Shown one piece after another: positions 43,186 through 53,059 of a stretch of DNA of 64,000 bases. The position numbers and the translations under genes are program-made. The DNA is taken from contig OY855908.1 of the NCBI GenBank assembly GCA_963693305.1, positions 36,260,305-36,324,304 of the forward strand, read 5' to 3'. Positions within the stretch are counted from its first letter, which is position 1. The number at the start of each line of letters is the position of its first letter. The notes beneath the pieces were generated by a model. It was not told the origin of the DNA and made no database searches. It saw only the letters and a program-made list of their open reading frames with translations. The DNA comes from Meandrina meandrites (lineage: Eukaryota; Cnidaria; Anthozoa; Scleractinia; Meandrinidae).

Positions 43186-43475
43186 CAGTCTGTATACGAG
43201 CCTAGGGGCCCATCAGGCCGGAGCTTATCCCGGTTTCCGTAGCATGAAGCGACTAGGAGCATTGCTACTCCCCCCTGGATGGGATGCTAGTCCATCGCAG
43301 GGTTACCCCCAGCAGTAAATTCGCCGGTACCCATTTATACACCTGGGTGGAGAGAGGCACTATGAGAGTAAAGTATCTTGCCCAAGAACACAACGCAGTG
43401 CCCCGGCCAGGGCTCGAAGCCGGACCGCCCGATCCGGAGTTCAGCGCACTAACCATTAGGCCACCGCGCCTCCCA
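43186..43475 (-). mobile_element. tRNA-derived SINE, full length
   Basis: On the - strand: GGAGGCGCGGTGGCCTAATG (A-box region), GGCTTCGAGCCC (B box), GTTCTTGGGCAAGATACTTT, CGATGGACTAGCATCCCATC and a 3' module TAGTCGCTTCATGCTACGG. Flanked by a 14-bp duplication TAATGAGGTGCATA (43172-43185 and 43476-43489). The flank of copy 4 (16924) is uninterrupted. Confidence 0.9.
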
Positions 43476-43489
43476 TAATGAGGTGCATA

Positions 43490-43900
43490 GAACTTTCTTA
43501 TTCTAAAAAAACCGACCATGTTTATCAACCCAAGTCCGAGCCTGATTCTCAGAGCAATTCGCCGTACAGGTCATTTGCTATGGTAAATGTATACTAAATC
43601 GAGCCTCTTTGTTACAAGACTACTGACTAGAATATTCTAGCTAGAAAACTGCCTGATCTGTTTGAAATTATTATTTTTTATGTGCAAGACGTTCGTTTAA
43701 TAAATCCTACGGGCACTGTCTGTTTTATTAAAGCAGGGCCATATCATATTACGGGTTATTTTTTTTTTGTCTTTTCCAATTGGACGTTTACGTTTGTAGC
43801 ACTTCGATGTTGTAGAATAGCGGCAATATCTAACGATCGATCGAAGATCAGCCACAGGAAGCCGCAAGCCCTTTCTTCTTCGTTATTTCACCACACTTAT
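43490..43900 (+). repeat. Tail module, copy 9 (resumed)
   Basis: TTTATCAACCCAAGTCCGAG, TTACAGGTCATTTGCTATnG and GAATATTCTAG.TAG, as at 16975-17120 and 55790-55930. No gene. Confidence 0.7.
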
Positions 43901-44083
43901 AAAACTTGCAGAATATTTCTAGTTTAAAATCGAAATACTCGACCGCCAGAAAGAATGACAATGTCTATAAACAATTTGAATTCATTATGTTTATAGGGAA
44001 ATGTTATAAATACTTGCGAAAAAATAATAATAAAAAGAAAAAAAAAGTTCGAGGGAAAGACATATATTTTGTTTGCAGGCCAC

Positions 44084-44160
44084 AGGGCTCGAACTCACGA
44101 CAATCCAGTATCACACCGCTTTAAAAAGGTAGCTGCCCTATCCACTGCACTACGTCGACA
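44084..44160 (-). tRNA. tRNA-like SINE head or tRNA relic
   Basis: On the - strand, GTGCAGTGGATAGGGCAGC resembles a D arm/A box and GAGTTCGAGCCCTG a T arm/B box, but the acceptor does not pair. Probably a tRNA-derived repeat fragment. Confidence 0.35.
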
Positions 44161-44620
44161 AATACTATGAAATAAGTCAAATAATCCTTAATGAGCTGTA
44201 TGTTCTTGAGGTACAAGTCACGCATTCGGAAAAGTAATATTTATTTTACGAATAGGGAGGTGAAGTTATCGGTTGAAATCTTTATTTGTCGAAGTTTTCG
44301 GTTATACAAGTAAGTTCTAGTTGCATAATTCATTTTCCGAGTTTCAGTGGCTTATAGCCACTTTGATTCATTTAAAACTGGCTCAGCTGTCTACATCTGA
44401 CAAATAAGTTGTATTTTGCGAGAAAATGAATATTTTGTAGTTAATTCTGTCTTAAGGCTAAAAGAACTGACTATTTACATAAAGAACGTTAGTGATTTTA
44501 GAGAGGTTTCTAGAATCGCTCTTTTCAGAAAAACCTTTATCTAATTTGCATTACGATTAAACAAGGGAGTATGAAGTACTCTCTTGGATTAAATTAGAAG
44601 CGAGGAAATTTCTAGCCGGG
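44161..44620. repeat. Flank related to 50020-50280
   Basis: CTCAGCTGTCTACATCTGACA, GCTAAAAGAACTGACTATTTA and GTTTCTAGAATCGCTCTTTT recur at 50045-50220. No gene. Confidence 0.6.
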
Positions 44621-44624
44621 GATT

Positions 44625-45660
44625 TTTTTTAGCCCAACAATATTTTTTATCTTCCCATTTTCTTTAGGAGCTTCTGGAATAATCCTTTTTTAAAAATTTT
44701 AATATTTGCATAACAATAGTAACCCAAACTTAAAAGCTGGTAGTTTTGAACACATCTGCAACAAAAATGTAAATGTGTTCAAAATTAATTACAACCCTTT
44801 CAGCAGTTCCGCAACGAACGAGAAATTCGCGAATTTAAATTGATGCGAAAAATGTAAAAATGCGAAACGTAAAAAGTAGCATGAGAGAAATTCTTAAATA
44901 CAAAAACATTCTGTTGCCCAGAGTTATTCCTTATGAATGCTGAAACACGTGACCAAAAGAACAGGGATAACATGATAACAGCTGTCAGTATTGTGTCACG
45001 AAATGAACAGCGAATGGTTTTCCTTTGTCATTGTTTGACGTCGCTTAAAACGGCTTAAGTATACAGGATGTTTTTATAAAGACTCAAACAATAATCAAAA
45101 TGTTACCTGCACTTGCAAAATATTAATATCACATGGGAGAAGACAAAATGAGAATTAGTTACAAAATTATAGCAGAACTAGTTTTCTAAAGAAATTCAGT
45201 TGTGACATAGTCAGTTAGCAGTCGTAAAGTGCAAGCAACAAATTTGCATGTATTCGATTCTTTGGCGATCGTGCTTCAAATAAATGTCTATTTTACTAAG
45301 TAAATTCAAAGACATCGTAACCAGCTATTTGCACAAGCAAGCGTCAAGAGGCAGGGTTAAATGTACTGCGTCTCTTTTATTTGAAACACGGGATTTAGAC
45401 TTCCAGTAGCAAAAAAAATATTTTTCCGAACTAACTCGTAATTGTAAAAACTTAAATGGGGAATCGCCCATTCTGCAAAAAGTTTATCTCTTGTATTTAC
45501 ATTAGAAGCGAACGAGAAATGCTGTGGGAACACGAGCCAACAGGCCAGTGTTTCCACAGCTTTTTCGAGTTCTCCCAAACTTTCGAGTGTTTCTATATCT
45601 TGATAGAAACACGGAAACTGTGTTTTTTTATTTCTTTTAGAAAACACCGCGAGTTAAAGC
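44625..45660. repeat. Upstream module G, copy 2
   Basis: Collinear with 39360-40360. No gene. Confidence 0.85.
45510..45572. repeat. GA/GA hairpin H6', duplicate of H6
   Basis: Arms 45516-45533 and 45548-45566, with GA/GA at 45514-45515 and 45567-45568. The apex is GA-GCC-AACA-GGC-CA; one GA has become CA. Confidence 0.75.
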
Positions 45661-46230
45661 CCTCGTTTATTTTGATCATCAAAATGAAAACTCTATTTGT
45701 TTGCCCCATCATCACATCAACCGCTCGTTGTAGTTCTGTGTTTCTATTGCGTTTTAGTATAATTCTACTAGTATACTAATGCAAATGCTGCAACCTGATT
45801 GGCTGAGCTACTCGTATTACTATCAGCCATTAGAGTGCTGTGGCTGTCGGTCGTCCACAAGATGCGACGTTTTTATCGTTCTTCGGAAGTTTTTTTTTGC
45901 GCGCATTTTTACAGGATGTTTTCTAAAATTACTTAGTGCACGATATTTGTTAAAAAAATGGTTTTCTAGTTAAACGGCAATTTTTAGGTACAAGATGCTT
46001 AAAGAAAAACATTATAGTAAGTACATTCTTGCAATAAATATCGCGTGACATTATTCTCTCGATGCATGCAGACATTTCCTACACCATGACATGATCACAT
46101 TGCCCCAGCTGTCCATTTTCGTTATCCCTCTTTTAATTGACATCTTAAAATTAAGCTGTTTTAATAAAAACGCTTTTAATTATGAATTGGTTACAAATGA
46201 ATGGCCTCAAGCCAAATGATTGTCCCCGCC
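45661..46230. repeat. Upstream module of copy 10
   Basis: TTTTCTAAAATTACTTAGTG through ATCGCGTGACATTATTCTCT matches 40975-41290. H7 is absent at the equivalent place, so H7 is an insertion in the copy 9 unit or a loss here. No gene. Confidence 0.7.
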
Positions 46231-46349
46231 TTCGGAAAAATATAAATAACGTGGTGCTTGCACGTTAAGTTAGCTTATCAGCCAGACGAAATATCATTTG
46301 TAAAAGAAATACCTGAATAAGGGACTGAACTACCGGAAAGTCGGCAAAC
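46221..46349 (+). promoter_or_regulatory. Core promoter and leader of copy 10
   Basis: TGTCCCCGCCTTCGG, then TATAAATA (46241-46248), ~100 bp before the ATG. Same layout as copy 9. Confidence 0.7.
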
Positions 46350-47303
46350 ATGAACACAACGACGAACGGAACACAGCCACTGATTTGCATCAATCCTACA
46401 GTAAAAAAAATCGGAGCAACTTTCGCCTACTGCCTGATCTTTGTTGTTTCGCTGGCTGGAAACATATTCATCGGAACAGTTGTCTACAAGACGAAAACCA
46501 TGAGAAAACCCATCAACATTTTAATCGTAAACATGGCCATGTCAGATCTGCTATTCCCAATTTTTGCAATTCCAAACATTCTGACAGAGTTGTATGTCGA
46601 CTCCTGGCTGATCAGTGGTCCTCTTGGCCAGGCCTTATGTAAGTTGGTTATCTTCCTACGAAATGTCTCCATGGCTGTGTCTATTCAGAGCCTGGTTCTG
46701 ATAGCAGTGGATCGATTTGGAGCTGTGGTATTTCCCCTCCGTTCCCCACTCATCAGTTCAAAGTTGTGTCCGTTCTTCATTCTTGCCACTTGGATCGTCG
46801 CCATGGCTGCCTGGTGCCCAGATCTTTTGGCCTACAAACTTGTTGAATATTCAGGAGGTATCATGTGTACACCGCAATGGAATAAAGTGTTTGGAGAGTC
46901 CTTATCTCGTGAAAATTACATGTTAACAGTATTTTCGGTAGGCGTTCATACCCCTTTAGTGATAATAGCCATACTTTACATTACCATCTACTTTAGGCTG
47001 AAGTCACAGACGATTCCAGGCGAGCAATCGGTCAACGCGAGACAGCAACGCGAGAAAAGAGAACGAAATGTGCTGAAGATGGTCATTGCTATTGTGTTAG
47101 GGTTTACAGTATGCTGGCTGCCCTTCAGTATCGCGAAGATTCTGTTCCTCTTTTTATCAGACATATGGTCTTGTGGCCTTCAATACTTCTTTTATGTTGC
47201 CCAGTTTTTGGCTTATTCCAATTGTGCTATAAACCCTTGCATCTGTTTTATTTTCAGTGGAAATTATCAGCAAGCACTAAAGAATCTTCTTAGATGCTTT
47301 TGA
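46350..47303 (+). CDS. Class A GPCR, array copy 10
   Basis: Intact 317-residue receptor, MNTTTNGTQPLIC (two sequons). Has GNIFIG, MSDLL, TM3 Cys, DRF (121-123), ATWIV, CWLPFS and NPCIC, and ends LLRCF. The pocket is distinct: TM2 FPIFAIPNIL, TM3 LVIFLRNVSMAV, and TM5 LTVFSVGVHTPLV with a His just before the conserved Pro. ECL2 is GIMCTPQWNKVF, with Lys in place of Glu. Preceded by the compact TATA promoter. Confidence 0.95.
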   Translation: MNTTTNGTQPLICINPTVKKIGATFAYCLIFVVSLAGNIFIGTVVYKTKTMRKPINILIVNMAMSDLLFPIFAIPNILTELYVDSWLISGPLGQALCKLVIFLRNVSMAVSIQSLVLIAVDRFGAVVFPLRSPLISSKLCPFFILATWIVAMAAWCPDLLAYKLVEYSGGIMCTPQWNKVFGESLSRENYMLTVFSVGVHTPLVIIAILYITIYFRLKSQTIPGEQSVNARQQREKRERNVLKMVIAIVLGFTVCWLPFSIAKILFLFLSDIWSCGLQYFFYVAQFLAYSNCAINPCICFIFSGNYQQALKNLLRCF

Positions 47304-47700
47304 GCACTCGAGGAGTAATCAGAATTTAAGGAGTGCTTCGTAAAAACAATAAATTAAAACGGAGTCTCGAAAGAGAAGTCATTGAGGAATGAATTATAAA
47401 TTGGTGATCAAACCCACTCATGTACTTAATGATAACAGTTTTAATATATTTGAAGGAGGCAGAAAGAAGCCTTTTACGTTTCGATTAAAACATTTACATC
47501 TACAGATACAGATAGGATGTTTCGGTCGACCTAAACTTGTCAAAAATCCTTTGTATTTGATTCAATGTACTTTAGAACACTTTGTAAAACGCTTTCAATC
47601 GTTCTTTGAACGCTGACTTTACATAATGTTGTATATATATTTTTGAAAGCTGTTTATAACTATTTCTTAAATTTATAGATAGTTTGTTGCGAATGGTTCG
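47304..47700 (+). repeat. 3' flanking module, copy 10
   Basis: GAATTTAAGGAGTGCTTCGTAAAAACAAT and ACATTTACATCTACAG-type words are shared with other units. No gene. Confidence 0.6.
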
Positions 47701-49430
47701 ATGAAGTGAAGCGGTCGTTGACAAATCAGAACTCAGGATTCTCGGTACATCAACAACAAGCTCATTTTTATCCTTTTCAACTTGATTTAACATGTCGCGC
47801 TCCACAACGGCTTCTCGAAAGTCTTCCAAAGGTACATTCCTTGTCACGTGACATGAAAACGAGTTCTGAACGATCACGTCACGCTTGATTAAATACCAGA
47901 ACGCTCTGTCACATAGTGTCAAAGTAACGCAAGTTTTCGTAACATAGTTTCAAACGACCTCAAACTTTTTAAAAATTATTTCTGTTCAAAACTTAAGTTT
48001 GTATGTGTTTCGATGTACACTTTTTAACTGTTCCTTAGAAACTGGCTATACTGATTTTGTAGTTATTTTGTTAACTCTATTTGCAATTTCCTTTAATTAG
48101 GAAACAACAGAATGCACAGAAAAGTATACACAGTTTCAAGTAGTCAAATCTGATTCCTTTGCATAGACATTCATCCAAGCTTTCGGCCTCTTTTTTTTTT
48201 CTTTTCCCGCCCTCTCAGTTCATTTTAAGGAAAACAAATTAAACGACCATTCCCCTTCTTCATACCACTTCTTCTGTCCTCCACTCCGCACCTTCTCTCT
48301 TTTATCGCCTATAAAACAGTATTTATTAGCCACATTCAGGTGCATAAAACCTTCTTATTTTAAAACAAACCTCCATGTTTATCAACCAAAGTCTGAGCCT
48401 GACAATCAACCTTACAACTCATATGCTATGCTATGTATACCAGGATCAAGTCTCTTTTTTGGAAGACTGGTGTCCCGTCTGCTTGGGCTCATATGGATAC
48501 ATTTATGTACCAACTGCTGCTCGTAAATTTCGGCTTAAACAATCCTGCGTGAACTGTTTATGTTTTATTAACGGGGCTATAACAAATAACGAGTTTCTTT
48601 TTGCAATTTTGTTTTAGAACTAGTCTTTCTATAAATTCGGAGTTCTACATTTGTAGGTTTTAAATGTTATAGAAAATTATTCTATGTCAAGGTCTTTTAA
48701 GACCTTAAGAGACCTTAACAGACGATTAAAATCGTCTCTTGCCTGAGTGGCAAGCCTGAACAGAAAGATTCTGTCAATCACTTGTACGTTTTACTCACGT
48801 GTAGTGCCTGGAAGTTTCCTTTCGTGCTTCACTTTATTCGATGGCTTACAGTGCAGAATGAATACTCCGTTGAAATCACTTTTTATGTTGTTTTATGTTG
48901 TCTGCCTTCTTTTCCTTCAGAGCATATTACTCTGCATATTACTCTGCAAGCAGTGCTGCAGCAAGCTGCTTGTCAACAGAAGACACAAATGCGAAGAAGC
49001 CTTCTAAAATTTTATATATGGGTGACAAAACATGTAGTCTCCTTCGCAGCCTTTGTTTGGGCTCGTCACGCAATTTGCTTTGACCGCAGTTGCTTTGACA
49101 CCCATCCGCAAAAACGTGACAGTTGCTGTTGACCGAAAAGCTGTCATATTGCTTCAAATCTTGAGCTTAGATTCCTGTTGTACTAGATACTGATTTTTTT
49201 GACTGAAGGTTTCAAATCAGGCGTGTTTTATTTAGGTAAATCTTTGTTTTATTCGATGCCTGGTGTGCGTCAAATTCAAAAGGCGGGGGACTGCCGTCCG
49301 TTTGACGCTGCCGACGCTACAGTCACGATAAGACACAACTTTTGATAAGGAGACTACAAAACATGCGGTGATATCTGGAAAGTGATTAAACAGACACAAA
49401 TAATATTATATTTGCCGACAAGGCCCGCCA
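47701..49430. repeat. Tail-type duplicated DNA, no gene
   Basis: Contains tail signatures (TTTGCAATTTCCTTTAATTAGG at 48081, ATCTGATTCCTTTGCATAG at 48148, AAACCTCCATGTTTATCAACC at 48366) and AGATTCTGTCAATCACTTG at 48768, the empty site for 12491-13194. Long chance frames (48375-48617, 48782-49132) lack codon structure or homology I recognise. Confidence 0.55.
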
Positions 49431-51160
49431 AGAAATTTTGAGATTTAGGACAGGATATTTCCCGACAAGGCCCGATCTTGAGGTAGATCAGACTTGTCTG
49501 AATTCACCGCATACTAGTCCACAAGTGAAGATTTTTTGACGGCCAACGAAAAATCGGCTAGTATGCTGTTTGCATTTATACAATACTATCTCAAACGAAG
49601 AATCGAGGACATTTTGTACCGCAAAACCTCAACAAAGAATACAAATAAGAATCATTACAATTCTTTGAGCTTTTCGATGAAAATGTTCTGGAATATCTTC
49701 AATCGACGCACAAAAAATATATTGACATGGAATAAAACGGAACTTGGGTTGAGAAAATTCTCTCAAAAGAGCGGAAATGAGCTCCCCAATATAAATAAAG
49801 ACGCCGCAAAATTGTTTAAAATACGTTAACAGGTGTTGAATGTTAGTTAAACTGCCACTTTTATAGAAGACTGTCGGCTTTCCTCTGTTGTTGTTTGACG
49901 GATCTCAAAAAGTTATATTTGCACACTTTCAATTATTTTTTTAGCATGATAATACAAGGATATGTAGTTCTGTAGAAGAACAAACGAATGTTCAAAGAAG
50001 TAAATTAAATAACGCGCCAAGTTATCAGTTTTTCATTTAAAACTAGCTCAGCTGTCTACATCTGACAAATAATTGTGTTTTGCTGGCGCTTTACTTCGCT
50101 TAAAGCCCAGAAAACGAATGTTTTGTATTGAATTACGCCTCAAGGCTAAAAGAACTGACTATTTATATAAAAAAAAACGTTAGTGATTTTAGAGAGGTTT
50201 CTAGAATCGCTCTTTTCAGAAAAACCTTTATCTAATTTGCTTTACGATAAAATTAGAAGCGAGGAAATTTCTAGCCGGGGAATTTTTTTGCTCAACACAA
50301 TTTTTTATCTTCCCATTATCTTTAAGAACTTTTGGAATAATCTTTCCTTAATGATTTTGATATCTGCATAACAATAATAGCCCAAACATAAAAGCTAGTA
50401 ATTTTGAACACATCTGCAACAAAAATGAAAACGTCTTCATTAATCATTTACAACCCTTTTATCAGTTCCGCAACGAGCGAGAAATTCGCGAATTTCCATC
50501 GATACGAAAAATAAAAAAATTGGGAAACGTAAAAAGTAACATGAGAGAAATTTTTTAGTACAAAAACATTCGGTTGCCCAGAGTTATTCCTCGTAAATGC
50601 TATAACACTTAAACAAAACAAACTGTTAAACCAAGGGCAACATGGTAACAGCTGTCAGTTACTGAGTCACGAAATGAACAGCTAATGGTTTTCCTTCATC
50701 ATTGTTTAACGTCGCTTTTAAGCGTTTAAAAAACGGTTTTAGTATACAAGATGTTTTTATGAAGACCCAAATTAGTATGGGTTTTCAAATGGTGACGAGC
50801 TAGTGAAATTAGGAAATAATTTCACGCGCGTTTTGTCACTGAAATTCGAATAATTTCCCGAGCCTTGAGGAGAAATTACACGAATTGAATTTTGACAAAA
50901 CGCAAGTGAAATTAATTATTCCCTACTTCCACGAGTATTATCTTTTAATATCATGGGTGACAAATTACGCTTACAATCGCTGGCATTTGTTACTACTGTA
51001 CTACGTTTCTTTTATTTGAAACACGGAATTTGGACTTTCATTAGCAATAAAAATATTTTTCCGAACTAACTCATAATTATAAAGACTAAAATAGAGAATC
51101 GCCCATTTTATAAAGAATTTAGCTCTTTTATTTGCATCACAATGCATTCGAATGAAGAAG
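49431..51160. repeat. Upstream module G, copy 3
   Basis: 49430-49880 matches 38735-39195; 50285-50760 and 51000-51150 match 39365-39800 and 40045-40215. Interrupted by hairpin H8. No gene. Confidence 0.75.
50800..50932. repeat. Hairpin H8, degenerate member
   Basis: GTGAAATTA..AATTTCAC-GC-GCGTTTTGTCA pairs with TGACAAAACGC-AA-GTGAAATT. The apex is GCC-TTGA-GG framed by CCGA and A. It has GC/AA instead of GA/GA at the outer step, as in H9. Confidence 0.65.
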
Positions 51161-51667
51161 CGAGGCAATTTCTAGCAAAACCTGGACCGGAATACGAACA
51201 ATTTAATTAAAGCGGGAACTCTTCAAGGGAACAGCTCTGCTCCCACTTTAAACAGCAATGAACACAACTTCTGTCTCTTGTCAATTTCTTTAATCACCTT
51301 TTAACGTATCACACTGCTAGTGACAACTCTGAACTCTGCTTGAGATTATGCTCATGCCCTTTAAGGGGTGACCATAATTTAACTGCCAATTAACTGTCAA
51401 ACTGTCAAATCCGAGGAATTTATGCTTACATAAGGACCTGCGCAATTCTTGTGAGAGTGTTGTATACGAATCAGGGTATTAGAAGTCTATTAGGAATTTA
51501 CATCCTCGAAATCGTTTTCTTTCTAAAATTACACAATCAGCCGTAAGGCAACTGGTCAAAGCAAACTGAACAGCACGTTAAGCTTTAGCTAGTCAGCCAG
51601 GTGAAACATCATTTGTGAAAGAAATGTTAGCTGAATAAGAACCTGCACTACGAGAAAGGCGGCAAAC
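51161..51667 (+). promoter_or_regulatory. Upstream region of copy 11, TATA module missing
   Basis: Similarity to copies 9 and 10 begins only at CACGTTAAGCTTTAGCTAGT (~51574). The CCCGCCTTCGG and TATAAATA segment is replaced by unrelated sequence, so this copy has a different promoter or none. Confidence 0.55.
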
Positions 51668-52621
51668 ATGAACACTACAACGAATGGAACACAGCTATTG
51701 AGTTGCATCAATCCTACAGCAGAAAAAATCGGATCAACCGTCGCTTACTGCCTGATCTTTGTTGTTTCGATGGTTGGAAACATCTCCATCGGAATAATTG
51801 TCTACAGGACGAAAGCCATGAGAAAGCCCATCAATTTTTTAATTGTAAACATGGCCATGTCAGATCTACTGTTTCCGATCTTCATGATCCCGCAAGAACT
51901 AACAAAGTTGTATGTTGACTCCTGGCTGATCAGTGGTCCTCTTGGCCAGGCCTTATGTAAGTTGGTTTCCTTCTTACGATCTGTATCCCTCGTTGTGTCT
52001 ATTCAGAGCCTGGTTCTGATAGCAGTGGATCGATTTGGAGCTGTGGTATTTCCCCTCCGTTCCCCACTCATCAGTTCAAAGCTGTGCGCCTTCTTCATTC
52101 TCGCCACTTGGATCGTCGCCATGGCTATCAGCTGCCCATATCTCTTAGCCTTCAAACTTTTGGAGTATCCAGGAGAACTGGCGTGTACACTGCAGTGGAA
52201 TGAAGTCTTTGGAGAGTTTTCATCTCATCCATATTACATGTTAGCAATAATTGTTGTATTTTTTTACACCCCTTTGGTGCTGATCGCCATACTTTACACT
52301 ATCGTCTATTCAAAGCTCAAGTCACAGACGATTCCAGGCGAGCAATCGGCCAACGCGAGACAGCAACGCGAGAAAAGGGAGCGAAATGTGCTGAAGATGG
52401 CCATTGCTATTGTGCTAGGGTTTGCAGTATGCTATCTGCCCTACAGTATTATGGGTATTCTGATCCTCTTTGTATCAGACATATGGCCTTGTGGCTTCGA
52501 ATACTTCATGTCTGTTGCCAGTTTTATGTATATATCAAATTGTGCTATAAACCCTTGCATCTGTTTTATTTTCAGTAAAAATTATCGCCAAAACCTCAGG
52601 AATCTCCTTAGATGCTTTTAG
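51668..52621 (+). CDS. Class A GPCR, array copy 11
   Basis: Intact 317-residue receptor. Landmarks: sequons in MNTTTNGTQ, N38 in TM1, D66 in TM2, C97 in TM3, DRF at 121-123, W148, ECL2 C173, P202 in TM5, CYLP at 255-258, NPCIC at 295-299, and end LLRCF. The toggle-switch Trp of TM6 is Tyr here, alone in the array. The stop is TAG rather than TGA. It is the last gene of the array in the window. TM6-TM7 (YSIMGILILFVSDIWPC) resembles copy 4 while the N-terminal half resembles copy 9, consistent with gene conversion. Confidence 0.95.
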   Translation: MNTTTNGTQLLSCINPTAEKIGSTVAYCLIFVVSMVGNISIGIIVYRTKAMRKPINFLIVNMAMSDLLFPIFMIPQELTKLYVDSWLISGPLGQALCKLVSFLRSVSLVVSIQSLVLIAVDRFGAVVFPLRSPLISSKLCAFFILATWIVAMAISCPYLLAFKLLEYPGELACTLQWNEVFGEFSSHPYYMLAIIVVFFYTPLVLIAILYTIVYSKLKSQTIPGEQSANARQQREKRERNVLKMAIAIVLGFAVCYLPYSIMGILILFVSDIWPCGFEYFMSVASFMYISNCAINPCICFIFSKNYRQNLRNLLRCF

Positions 52622-52790
52622 AGTACACTAGCAATAATCAGGCCACACCAAGTCAGTGAATTTAAAAAAAACGATCATCTAAAATTGAGTCTCCACTGGC
52701 ATCGATACTAGATAAAACAGCCAAAAGACAAGGGATTGAGGAATCAATTTTAAGTTGTCAGCTGCGATAATACAAAATCCAAAACGTGAC
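52622..52790 (+). repeat. 3' flanking module, copy 11 (short)
   Basis: AATAATCAGGCCACACCAAGTCA and ATTGAGTCTCCACTGGCATCG are shared with copies 1 and 4. Similarity ends near 52790. Confidence 0.7.
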
Positions 52791-53059
52791 AATGATTATT
52801 TGCTAGGAATTTTATAATAATGAAAGTGAGTGCTGGCTATAGGAATTGACGATTACACTTGGAGTTCTGGATTTCATTTTATTTTAGCAGAAATTTTCTT
52901 AATTTCTGAAACTGTTGTTAGTGTAACATTTTTATCTATTCATGTCCGCAAAAGGAAATATTGTAGCTTTAACGTAACCGGGGGCACTGAATGAGGGTTT
53001 CTGTTTACTTTAGTAGGTTATTTGCATTTTTGGTGGCGAAGTAACGTGGTTTTTTCTAT

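Noticed and set aside
48782..49132. 116-codon frame overlapping two other frames on the same strand
   Set aside because: It lies in duplicated array-tail DNA; the related segment at 17321-17530 does not keep the frame.
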